Positions 1 to 5,349 of a stretch of 5,349 nucleotides of DNA are shown one piece after another; within the stretch, counting starts at the first letter, position 1, and every line of letters starts with the position of its first letter. Under the pieces are notes generated by a model. That model worked only from the letters and a program-made list of their open reading frames with translations. It had not been told where the DNA came from and did not search any database. Source of the stretch: Bacillota bacterium. GTDB taxonomy: Bacteria; Bacillota; Clostridia; Peptostreptococcales; Anaerovoracaceae. Made by a program: the position numbers and the translations under genes. The stretch is taken from positions 1-5,349 of the forward strand of contig JAFRLD010000204.1 in assembly GCA_017431395.1 (NCBI GenBank). The letters are read 5' to 3'.

Positions 1-429
1 CTCCATCCGGTCATATAGGATGTCACCAAAAATGCGGGCCAGATAACCTCTGCCCGCATACTTCAGCCCCATCATCAGCTCGCGCTCGTGGAGCCCGTAG
101 GTCAGACAGGAGAAACCTTTGCGAAAGAAATGTTTCTCCTGCATACAGTCGTAGCAAAACCAGCCTTTGCTCGTGTCCGGCATGGCCTTGCCGCATTTCT
201 CGCAGGTCCTCCCCGTGATCCAGTGAAACTGTTTGATGCAGTCATCGCAAAGGCTGTACGTCCTGGACCGGTCGATCAGACTCCCGCAGCACTCGCAGTA
301 GATCGAGGACGGGAAGATCGCCTCATCGAGTTCGTGGATCAGGCGCCGGATCAAGCGCCGCCCGTTCCCGCGATCCGCACCATTCGCGCCGCTCCCAGCG
401 GAGCGCTCCGTCCTCAAATTCCCGCTCAT
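1..429 (-). CDS. comFC: ComFC-family protein (zinc finger plus phosphoribosyltransferase-like domain), C-terminus cut off by window edge
   Basis: Partial gene: 143 codons are visible and the frame is still open at base 1. Seen: a Cys-rich region with Cys 45, 47, 48, 61 and 64, then Cys 76, 79, 92 and 95, arranged as CxxC-type zinc-binding pairs. This is followed by the typical ComF transition 'FRKGFSCLTYG' (about 102-112) and the start of the phosphoribosyltransferase-like fold, 'ERELMMGLKYAGRGYLA'. The family (ComFC/GntX-like) is needed for DNA uptake in naturally competent Firmicutes and is thought to act in the cytoplasm on incoming single-stranded DNA. It is also widespread in non-competent species. 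The ATG overlaps the recD2 stop as ATGA, which points to translational coupling; no strong Shine-Dalgarno is visible. The first ~35 residues are a Gly/Ser/Arg-rich stretch before the usual 'IFP..YC..C' start of the family, so a downstream TTG start (codon 26, near 354) is possible. The active-site loop of the PRT domain lies outside the window, so function cannot be judged fully. Confidence 0.9.
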   Translation of the reverse strand, partial: MSGNLRTERSAGSGANGADRGNGRRLIRRLIHELDEAIFPSSIYCECCGSLIDRSRTYSLCDDCIKQFHWITGRTCEKCGKAMPDTSKGWFCYDCMQEKHFFRKGFSCLTYGLHERELMMGLKYAGRGYLARIFGDILYDRME

Positions 430-2669
430 CGCAGCTCATTCTCAAGTTTCAGGAACTGGTGCAGCCGATAAGCCAGGCCGGAGTAGCGCAGGCTGATCCG
501 GTTGTTGTCCACCATGGCCTGGAGCTGCCGCTCTGATCCCACCAGAACGACCGCCTGCTTCCCGCGGGTGATCCCGGTATAGAGGAGGTTGCGGGTCGCG
601 AGCACAGGCGGAAACCAGCTGATCGGCATGACGACGACAGGGAACTCGCTGCCCTGACTCTTATGCACGGTCACAGCGTAGGCCAGCTCGAGCTCGTCCA
701 GCTGATTGTTGTCATAGGTCACGTATCTGGTCTCATCGAAGACGACCGTGGTCTGTCCGGCTTCCCGGTCAATGGTCTGGATGAAGCCAACATCCCCGTT
801 GAAGATCCCCTCTCCCTCGGAAAAATCCGCGGCATCCCGCCATTTCATCTCATAGTTGTTCCGGATCTGCATGACTTTATCGCCCTCACGAAAGAGGACT
901 TCCCCGTGGGAACGCTCCTCCTTGTCCGGGTCCGGAGGATTCAGCACCGCCTGCAGCCGGGTGTTCATATTCTGGCATCCGAGGGTCCCTTTGCGCACGG
1001 GGGTCAGGACCTGGATGTCCCTGACCGGCAGCAGATCGGGATAGAATCCCGGAAGCCGGAAGTCGCAAAGATCCAGGATCGTATCCAGCATCTCTTTCTC
1101 CCGGTCGAGGCGGATCATGAAGAAATCCTTGCCTTTAACATTAATGTCCGGGTATTCCCCCCGGTTGATCCTGTGCGCATTGACGACGATCATGCTCTCT
1201 CCGGCCTGCCGGTAGTAATTCGTCAGTTTCGTGCAGTAGATATACTCGCTTGTGATGATATCCCGCAGGACATTGCCTGCGCCAACGGACGGGAGCTGAT
1301 CATCGTCACCGACCAGGATCAGCCTGGTCCCCGGACGGATGGCGCTCACGAGGGCGTCCATCAGCAAAAGGTCGATCATCGAAGCTTCATCGATGATCAC
1401 TGCTTCGGCATCCAGTGGATTCTCTTTGTTCCGGGCGAAACGGAGGGTGTTTTCATCTTCCGAATAGGTGTACTCCAGAAGACGGTGGATGGTCGAAGCC
1501 GGGCGGTCTGAAGTCTCCGTGATCCTCTTGGCCGCGCGCCCGGTGGGGGCCGCGATCGCGGTCTCAAGGCCGCTTTCCTCCAGGATCTCAATGATGGAAT
1601 TGATGATCGTGGTCTTACCGGTACCAGGGCCTCCGGTGATCACAGAAACTCCGTTTTCGAGGGAGGTCCTGACCGCTTCTTTTTGGTTGTCGCTCAGGCT
1701 GATCCCGGTCCTGACCTCTGTCCTGAGGATCAGCGCATCGATCTCCCCGCCGACGATCGGCTTCATCTGCGCCCCGCGAAGAAGCCTCAGATTCTTAGTC
1801 ACCCGCTGCTCTGCCAGGTAATAAGGCATCAGATAGACGACCTTGCGACCCTCCACCAGGTCCACATGGACGTCCCCGGCGAAGGCCATGATCTCAAGCT
1901 GCTCCCTCATCTGATCTCTGGAGAGCTCCATCATCTCCGCAGCCTTCCCGATGAGCTCGTCCTCCGGCAGATAGGTGTGGCCGTCCCTGACGAAATGGTT
2001 CAGCGTGAAGAGGATCCCGCTCTGGATCCGGAACGGATCGTCCGGCTTGAACCCCATCTTCGCTGCGATCTTATCCGCCTTCAGGAACCCGATGCCATAA
2101 AAATCATCGATCAGCCGGTAAGGGTTTTCTTCCAGAACGCGCACGGTATCCGCCCCATAGGACTGATACAGTTTCAGGGCGTATTCCGCGCTGATCCCGT
2201 ACTGCTGCAGTTTCAGAGTAACCGAGGCAAACTCCCTCTGCTGAGCGAACGCGTCTGAGATCCTGGCCGCCGTCTTCGGACCGATCCCGGACACTTCCGT
2301 GAGTCGCTCCGGCTGGTTCTCGATGATCTCGAAGGTGTCCTCCCCGAACCGGGCCACCATAGCAGCGGCGGTCTTAGGGCCGATCCCCTTGAGTGCTCCC
2401 GAGGCAAGGAACTCCCGGATCCCGTCCTCGGATGTGGGCATCTGCTCCTCGAAGGAGCTGATTTTGAACTGCTCCCCATAGGATGGGTGCTCCGTGAATG
2501 CTCCCCGGAGCACGTAGCTTCTGCCAGCCGCCACATGAGGGATGTTCCCAACGACGGTGAACTCTTCTTCGTACCCTTCTGATTCCGTTTCAAAAACGGC
2601 CACTGTATAGCCGTTTTCGTTGTTATGATAAATGATTTCCCGGATCACTCCGGCATATTCTTCTGCCAT
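426..2669 (-). CDS. recD2: RecD2 (RecD-like) ATP-dependent 5'-3' DNA helicase
   Basis: A full-length superfamily 1B helicase of 747 residues, usual for RecD2. Domains in order: an N-terminal OB-like region (1-75); helix-hairpin-helix repeats with GIGPKTAA at 95-102 and again at 128-135, and a third HhH-like segment around 182-202; then the two RecA-like motor domains. Visible motifs: Q motif LSDNQK (325-330); Walker A GGPGTGKTT (346-354, K352); motif Ia APTGRAAKR (374-382); Walker B IIDEAS (425-430); motif III LVGDDDQLPSVGAG (452-465); motif IV around NYYRQ (484-488); the SH3-like insert around 595-660; and the C-terminal motifs VTVHKSQGSEF (666-676) and LLYTGITRGK (695-704). All catalytic residues look intact. 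RecD2 lacks RecBC partners in Firmicutes and is linked to DNA repair, recombination control and replication-fork progression. The ATG at 2669 is preferred over an in-frame GTG at 2708 because GGAG lies 5 nt upstream, the protein then begins 'MAEEYAGVIREI' like its homologues, and overlap with the upstream gene is avoided. The stop overlaps the comFC ATG. Confidence 0.97.
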   Translation of the reverse strand: MAEEYAGVIREIIYHNNENGYTVAVFETESEGYEEEFTVVGNIPHVAAGRSYVLRGAFTEHPSYGEQFKISSFEEQMPTSEDGIREFLASGALKGIGPKTAAAMVARFGEDTFEIIENQPERLTEVSGIGPKTAARISDAFAQQREFASVTLKLQQYGISAEYALKLYQSYGADTVRVLEENPYRLIDDFYGIGFLKADKIAAKMGFKPDDPFRIQSGILFTLNHFVRDGHTYLPEDELIGKAAEMMELSRDQMREQLEIMAFAGDVHVDLVEGRKVVYLMPYYLAEQRVTKNLRLLRGAQMKPIVGGEIDALILRTEVRTGISLSDNQKEAVRTSLENGVSVITGGPGTGKTTIINSIIEILEESGLETAIAAPTGRAAKRITETSDRPASTIHRLLEYTYSEDENTLRFARNKENPLDAEAVIIDEASMIDLLLMDALVSAIRPGTRLILVGDDDQLPSVGAGNVLRDIITSEYIYCTKLTNYYRQAGESMIVVNAHRINRGEYPDINVKGKDFFMIRLDREKEMLDTILDLCDFRLPGFYPDLLPVRDIQVLTPVRKGTLGCQNMNTRLQAVLNPPDPDKEERSHGEVLFREGDKVMQIRNNYEMKWRDAADFSEGEGIFNGDVGFIQTIDREAGQTTVVFDETRYVTYDNNQLDELELAYAVTVHKSQGSEFPVVVMPISWFPPVLATRNLLYTGITRGKQAVVLVGSERQLQAMVDNNRISLRYSGLAYRLHQFLKLENELR

Positions 2670-2674
2670 GGTCA

Positions 2675-2678
2675 CTCC
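2675..2678 (-). promoter_or_regulatory. Ribosome binding site that fixes the recD2 start
   Basis: On the minus strand this reads GGAG (within GGCTGGAG), 5 nt before the ATG at 2669-2667. It lies in the 26-nt gap after the TAA of the upstream gene (2696-2698). It supports the ATG as the start rather than the in-frame GTG at 2708, which falls inside the upstream gene's last codons. Confidence 0.8.
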
Positions 2679-2695
2679 AGCCTTTGCAAAAACTG

Positions 2696-3967
2696 TTATC
2701 TCAGCCACTTGACGTCACGGAACGTCGCGCTGAATTTGCTCCTGTGGAATCTCTTCGCATACTTCAGGAGCTTGTCTCGATCATTGTTGGCAGGATCCTC
2801 GTGAACGACGTCCGGGAGCATGTGCCAGAGCTCATCTGCGCGTTCCGGATCGTCCGTGATCCCGGCTTCGATGATATCATCCGCATCGACCCGCAGGTCC
2901 TCCGCGAAGATCGGCTGCCGCTCCTCCAGCACCTTTTTCAGGATCGCGTCCCTGCCGATGATCCTCTGATTGCTGTAATCATAGACGATCACCTGAGCCT
3001 TGGAGAGCTTATCATAGAAGTTGTATTTGTCCCAGCCCCCGCAGCGGTAAATGAACTTCTTAAGCTGCGTATCGTTGCCGACAAAATGCAGCTTCGGGAG
3101 CATCTTCTTCGCGTCCAGCAGGTATTCCAGATCCAGCTCCTCATGGGGCAGGTAGGAGACCGCTGTTTTGTAGGAACGGTCGAAGCAGATATAAAAGAGA
3201 GCCATCCGCCGCAGCGTAATGTGTTTGACCTTATCGATATTCTCGGTCAGGGTCTCATAGTCATTGATCCCTCTGCGGTCATGCATCATGCCCTCCGGTC
3301 CTACGATGGCAGGTAAGAGGCCCAGGCCCCGCAGCATCTTGAGGTATTTTCCGGCATAATTCCCGTTGATCGCGAGAGAAAACTCATACAGGATCGCTTC
3401 CTTATCCGCCCGCAGCAGCTCCTCAGCGCTGTCTGCGATGGCCTCCGAAAGGTCCTTCGACAGGTCGAATCCATAAAGGCCGACATAACGCAGTCCCCGG
3501 AGCATCTGGATCGGATCTCTGTGGAATACTTCCCGACTATCTCCCACCGGACGCAGCAGGTGTTTATGGATATCTTTCATTCCGTCATACGGATCGACCG
3601 GGGATTTGTTCGGATGCTCCGCGATCGCTTCGCAGGTGAAGTGATATACTTCTTTAAGCTGGTCCTCCATGCTCCCGCGAAGGGTCACCACATCAGCCAC
3701 GATCCCCTCGTACCGGTCTTCTATGTTCAGGTCGTCATATTCCACATACTCCGTATAGTCCATGCGGGTCGTGCGGCTTCCGAGCGGTTCTCCCTCCGGG
3801 AACATCCCGCGCACCTTGTCCTGCGGGCAATTCGTATAGAGATCCCAGTCCTGCGGACTCTCCCCGAGCTCTCCCGCAGTCACGCACTGTCCGGCATACC
3901 AGACATCGTACTGAGCATTCGTCAGCGTCTGTATGATCTTATTAACTTCCTTTGGCAATTTCATCAT
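2696..3967 (-). CDS. Diverged CCA-adding enzyme/poly(A) polymerase-like nucleotidyltransferase
   Basis: 423 residues, similar in length to bacterial class II CCA-adding enzymes (about 400). Seen: a head region (about 22-46) with 'GQCVTAGELGESPQDWDLYT', where the catalytic DxD is D40/D42; a TLR segment (95-97) preceded by D92, where the family has a catalytic-type acid before TLR/TFR; 'VDPYDGMKDI' (124-133), matching the family DPfgG..D block; and 'RDPIQMLRGLRYVGLYGF' (150-167), matching EDPLRMLRAlRFa..lgF. The rest (about 170-423) looks helical, like neck, body and tail domains, with no HD motif seen. Odd: the GG and RD of the head motif are GQ and TA; the RRDxTxNAM motif is replaced by VYHFTCEAIA (107-116); and the base-selecting EDxxR is RDPIQ, losing both Glu and Arg. 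The fold call is fairly safe, but standard CCA addition is doubtful. It may have altered specificity or act as a non-catalytic RNA binder. The ATG overlaps the upstream stop (ATGATGA; GGAG 10 nt upstream), suggesting coupled translation with the exoribonuclease. A second ATG directly follows. Confidence 0.82.
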   Translation of the reverse strand: MMKLPKEVNKIIQTLTNAQYDVWYAGQCVTAGELGESPQDWDLYTNCPQDKVRGMFPEGEPLGSRTTRMDYTEYVEYDDLNIEDRYEGIVADVVTLRGSMEDQLKEVYHFTCEAIAEHPNKSPVDPYDGMKDIHKHLLRPVGDSREVFHRDPIQMLRGLRYVGLYGFDLSKDLSEAIADSAEELLRADKEAILYEFSLAINGNYAGKYLKMLRGLGLLPAIVGPEGMMHDRRGINDYETLTENIDKVKHITLRRMALFYICFDRSYKTAVSYLPHEELDLEYLLDAKKMLPKLHFVGNDTQLKKFIYRCGGWDKYNFYDKLSKAQVIVYDYSNQRIIGRDAILKKVLEERQPIFAEDLRVDADDIIEAGITDDPERADELWHMLPDVVHEDPANNDRDKLLKYAKRFHRSKFSATFRDVKWLR

Positions 3968-4932
3968 TGATCGTTTTCTCCAATTCTATAAAGCGTCCTG
4001 TTATCCAGCGTCCATACGCGTTCGCTAAAGGCTCCCGGTTCGGTCTTCTCGAGCACTTCCTGCATATCGTACATCTTAGCATCGATCATGTCCAGATAAT
4101 GGAGCATCTCCGCTTCCGGGAAAAGAGGCTTCTTCGGGCTCCCGAATTCCGGCTCATAGTGGTGCGTCAGCATCATATGCTCCAGCAAAACCGCCTTCTC
4201 ATGGGATATCCCAAGTTCGTCCGCGATCTTCTCGATCTCCCTTACTCCGAGGACCAGGTGCCCCAGCATCTTGCCTTCGAACGAGTATCCCGGAGAGATC
4301 CCCATTTCGTTGGATTCGATCTCATCGATCTTCTCGATATCATGCAGGATCACCCCTGCCATCAGCAGGTCCGGATCCAGATTCGTGTACACCTGGCAAA
4401 CGCGCTCCGCCATCATAAGCATCCTTTTCTCATGATACAGCAGGCCCGCCATCTCCGCGTGATGATTCTTCTGCGCCGCCGGGTAATACATCAGCTGTTC
4501 TTTTCTCCGCTCCAGCACCGTAGTGCAAATGCTGGACAGCTCCCTGTCGGCAAACCCCGCCGCCCTGGAATATATGTAATCATACATCTCCTGGGGATCC
4601 TCCGGCGCGGCCTTGATGTAATCGTTCATATCGATCTGATCCTCAGCCCCCGTGAGTCTGATCCGCATGATCCGGAGCTGCTTCATTCCCTTCCATTCGG
4701 TCACCAGCGCCCGGATCTTGATCACATGATTCTCCTTGATGCGCTGCAGTCCCGGGATCTCCTGATCGCTGATATCCCACTTCTTGCCGCTGATCTCGCC
4801 GGTATTATCCCCGAGCAAAAGATCCAGATATGTCTTCTTGTTCGAGCCGATCTTCAGAGCAATGCTCTTGACCAAAAAAAACGACGTAATGTCTTCTCCG
4901 GCCGTAAGATCAGCAATATATCTTTCCTTCAT
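3964..4932 (-). CDS. yhaM: YhaM-family 3'-5' exoribonuclease (OB-fold plus HD domain)
   Basis: 322 residues, close to the ~314 of Bacillus subtilis YhaM. Domains: an N-terminal OB-fold of the nucleic-acid-binding type (about 1-95, including 'TYLDLLLGDNTGEISGKKWD'), a linker with helices (about 100-150), and an HD phosphohydrolase-type metal domain (about 155-290). Likely metal and active-site residues: H157/H158 (KNHH), H167, H197-D198 (HDIEK), H225, H257/H258 and D281 or D284 in 'LDMIDAKM'. The block 'EFGSPKKPLFPEAEMLHYLD' is typical of the family. Known members are cytoplasmic Mn-dependent exonucleases that shorten RNA (and ssDNA) from the 3' end in RNA turnover. The HDxGK motif here is HDIEK, with Glu for the usual Gly; the metal ligands are kept. 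The start ATG at 4932 has AGAGG 9 nt upstream and lies about 28 nt from the predicted transcription start, so it is probably the first gene of the operon. It overlaps the next gene by 4 nt. Confidence 0.92.
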   Translation of the reverse strand: MKERYIADLTAGEDITSFFLVKSIALKIGSNKKTYLDLLLGDNTGEISGKKWDISDQEIPGLQRIKENHVIKIRALVTEWKGMKQLRIMRIRLTGAEDQIDMNDYIKAAPEDPQEMYDYIYSRAAGFADRELSSICTTVLERRKEQLMYYPAAQKNHHAEMAGLLYHEKRMLMMAERVCQVYTNLDPDLLMAGVILHDIEKIDEIESNEMGISPGYSFEGKMLGHLVLGVREIEKIADELGISHEKAVLLEHMMLTHHYEPEFGSPKKPLFPEAEMLHYLDMIDAKMYDMQEVLEKTEPGAFSERVWTLDNRTLYRIGENDQ

Positions 4933-4967
4933 CTACTCTTGCCTCTTTCTGTGATTTGATATCACCT

Positions 4968-4996
4968 ATCATACCATATCCGCCCTTCTTATGCAA
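4968..4996 (-). promoter_or_regulatory. Probable sigma-A promoter of the four-gene operon
   Basis: On the minus strand, an extended -10 TGG-TATGAT (TATGAT at 4968-4973, TGG at 4974-4976) lies 17 nt from a partial -35 TTGCAT (4991-4996). The expected start is near 4961, giving a leader of about 28 nt to the yhaM ATG. The DNA just upstream of the -35 (about 4997-5018) is rich in A and T runs, like an UP element, which may make up for the poor -35. No other promoter or terminator was seen between the downstream genes. Confidence 0.7.
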
Positions 4997-5027
4997 AATG
5001 TTTTTGGTAAATTTTGACACTTTCTGC

Positions 5028-5032
5028 GTTAG
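5028..5032 (+). repeat. GTTAG half site
   Basis: A single GTTAG whose partner at the expected N6 spacing (5039-5043) is GATGA instead of CTAAC. It lies 75 bp before the first full palindrome and about 32 bp upstream of the leftward -35. It may be a decayed or weak copy; a 5-bp match alone is poor evidence. Confidence 0.35.
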
Positions 5033-5091
5033 GGTGGCGATGAAATGCGACAAAGGTTCACTTCCATGGGTTATGGGGGGCGATGGCATGC
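5032..5091 (+). repeat. Imperfect direct repeat, two 17-bp copies 43 bp apart
   Basis: Copy one, GGGTGGCGATGAAATGC (5032-5048), and copy two, GGGGGGCGATGGCATGC (5075-5091), match at 14 of 17 positions. Both are preceded by GTTA (GTTAT with one extra base in copy two). The offset is about four helical turns. It lies upstream of the leftward promoter; function unknown. Confidence 0.45.
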
Positions 5092-5102
5092 TGCCGAACG
5101 CA

Positions 5103-5118
5103 GTTAGGATTCGCTAAC
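5103..5118. promoter_or_regulatory. Palindrome GTTAG-N6-CTAAC, copy 1 (possible operator)
   Basis: GTTAG GATTCG CTAAC, followed by CC. Perfect 5-bp arms with a 6-bp centre. It shares GTTAGGATT..CTAACCC with copy 3, with only two central bases differing. The form suggests a dimeric regulator site, though a small RNA hairpin is also possible. Confidence 0.6.
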
Positions 5119-5174
5119 CCGCAGATTTCCGCAATTTCTGCACCCCCTTACGCAAAATCCTCTCATTTTCAATC

Positions 5175-5190
5175 GTTAGTTTCGCCTAAC
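5175..5190. promoter_or_regulatory. Palindrome GTTAG-N6-CTAAC, copy 2 (possible operator)
   Basis: GTTAG TTTCGC CTAAC. The same arms and spacing as copies 1 and 3, with a different centre. It starts 72 bp after copy 1 and ends 20 bp before the possible rightward -35 at 5211. Confidence 0.6.
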
Positions 5191-5210
5191 TCTTGAACAA
5201 ATGTCATGTA

Positions 5211-5240
5211 TTGTCACATTCTTACATATATAGGCATAAA
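5211..5240 (+). promoter_or_regulatory. Weak candidate rightward promoter
   Basis: TTGTCA (5211-5216) is spaced 18 nt from CATAAA (5235-5240) in AT-rich DNA, between palindromes 2 and 3. The -10 is poor and no downstream gene is visible within the window, so this is only a candidate. Confidence 0.3.
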
Positions 5241-5310
5241 TCCTGTAATCTATTTCCATTACTTCCAAAAATCACATGCCGTATCAGCCAACATCATGGA
5301 GATTCCACGA

Positions 5311-5326
5311 GTTAGGATTTACTAAC
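5311..5326. promoter_or_regulatory. Palindrome GTTAG-N6-CTAAC, copy 3 (possible operator)
   Basis: GTTAG GATTTA CTAAC, followed by CC. Nearly identical to copy 1 including the flanking CC. It starts 136 bp after copy 2. A T-run (5343-5348) follows, but too far from the arms for a classic intrinsic terminator. Confidence 0.6.
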
Positions 5327-5349
5327 CCTTAATTATCGATCGTTTTTTC

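Larger units (their letters stand above)
4933..5349. other. 417-bp non-coding regulatory region
   Basis: No convincing gene is present on either strand. The region is locally more AT-rich than the genes, especially about 5190-5300. It holds the leftward promoter, three GTTAG-N6-CTAAC palindromes plus a half site, an imperfect direct repeat (5032-5048 and 5075-5091), and a weak rightward promoter candidate around 5211-5240. No clear intrinsic terminator is seen. The gene to the right is outside the window, so it is not known whether this region is shared by divergent genes. Confidence 0.7.

Noticed and set aside
88..471. Plus-strand open frame of 127 codons antisense to comFC
   Set aside because: The minus strand encodes the Cys-rich ComFC domain here, and the plus-strand product is Pro/Ala/Arg-rich without a recognised domain.
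663..1511. Plus-strand open frame of 282 codons antisense to recD2
   Set aside because: It lies wholly inside recD2, whose helicase motifs are intact over this region. The product shows no domain and there is no convincing ribosome binding site.
2265..2387. Internal DNA repeat in recD2 (two similar ~24-bp segments)
   Set aside because: It codes for the two GIGPKTAA helix-hairpin-helix motifs normal for RecD2, so it is explained by the protein and not a separate element.
2670..2708. GTG start giving recD2 13 extra residues
   Set aside because: It lies inside the end of the upstream gene, codes residues not typical of the family, and is a worse start than the ATG at 2669 with GGAG 5 nt upstream.
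3952..4959. Long plus-strand open frame (335 codons) antisense to yhaM
   Set aside because: It mirrors the YhaM-family gene, whose minus-strand product has clear domain motifs. The plus-strand product is rich in His, Arg, Leu and Ile with no recognisable domain, as expected for a shadow frame.
5014..5019. Perfect -35 hexamer TTGACA on the plus strand
   Set aside because: No acceptable -10 is found 16-18 nt downstream; the sequence there is GC-rich (GGCGATGA).
5040..5117. Small plus-strand frame of 25 codons (MKCDKGSLPWVM...)
   Set aside because: It has only a G-rich stretch 2 nt before the ATG, no usable -10 after the TTGACA at 5014-5019, and its stop falls within palindrome copy 1. Chance is the simpler explanation.
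5121..5141. Inverted repeat GCAGA...TCTGC as a terminator or RNA hairpin
   Set aside because: The stem is only 5 bp with an 11-nt loop and no adjacent T-run; it is likely chance.
5311..5348. Palindrome 3 plus T-run as an intrinsic terminator
   Set aside because: The stem is 5 bp and AT-containing, and the T-run begins about 16 nt after it, which does not fit an intrinsic terminator.

Overview
The window reads as part of a moderately GC-rich Clostridia-like Firmicutes chromosome. This is inferred from the Firmicutes-type proteins (YhaM-family exoribonuclease, RecD2 helicase, ComFC), from the AGAGG/GGAG ribosome binding sites and from the sigma-A-type promoter. The exact genus cannot be fixed from sequence alone. 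Nothing suggests a phage, plasmid, transposon or CRISPR array.

All four supported genes lie on the minus strand and are read from right to left as one tightly packed unit. A YhaM-family OB-fold/HD 3'-5' exoribonuclease (4932 to 3964) overlaps by 4 nt a strongly diverged member of the CCA-adding enzyme/poly(A) polymerase superfamily (3967 to 2696). A 26-nt gap leads to the helicase recD2 (2669 to 426). recD2 overlaps by 4 nt the start of comFC (429 to 1), which runs off the left edge after its zinc-finger region and the beginning of its phosphoribosyltransferase-like domain. No terminator is visible between the genes. A good promoter with an extended -10 sits just upstream of the exoribonuclease gene, giving a predicted leader of about 28 nt.

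The right end (4933-5349) holds no convincing gene. It contains the operon promoter, three copies of a perfect palindrome GTTAG-N6-CTAAC plus a half copy, an imperfect 17-bp direct repeat, and a weak candidate rightward promoter between palindromes 2 and 3. It looks like a regulatory region, perhaps shared with a gene beyond the right edge.

The operon joins two proteins of RNA 3'-end families (an exonuclease that trims and a nucleotidyltransferase-like protein that would extend or bind) to two DNA-handling proteins (RecD2 for repair and fork maintenance, ComFC for DNA uptake and recombination). The most interesting item is the nucleotidyltransferase-like protein. It keeps the catalytic DxD pair and the overall fold signature, but has lost or changed the GG/RD turn, the RRD motif and the EDxxR base-selecting motif. 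It is therefore unlikely to be a standard CCA-adding enzyme.
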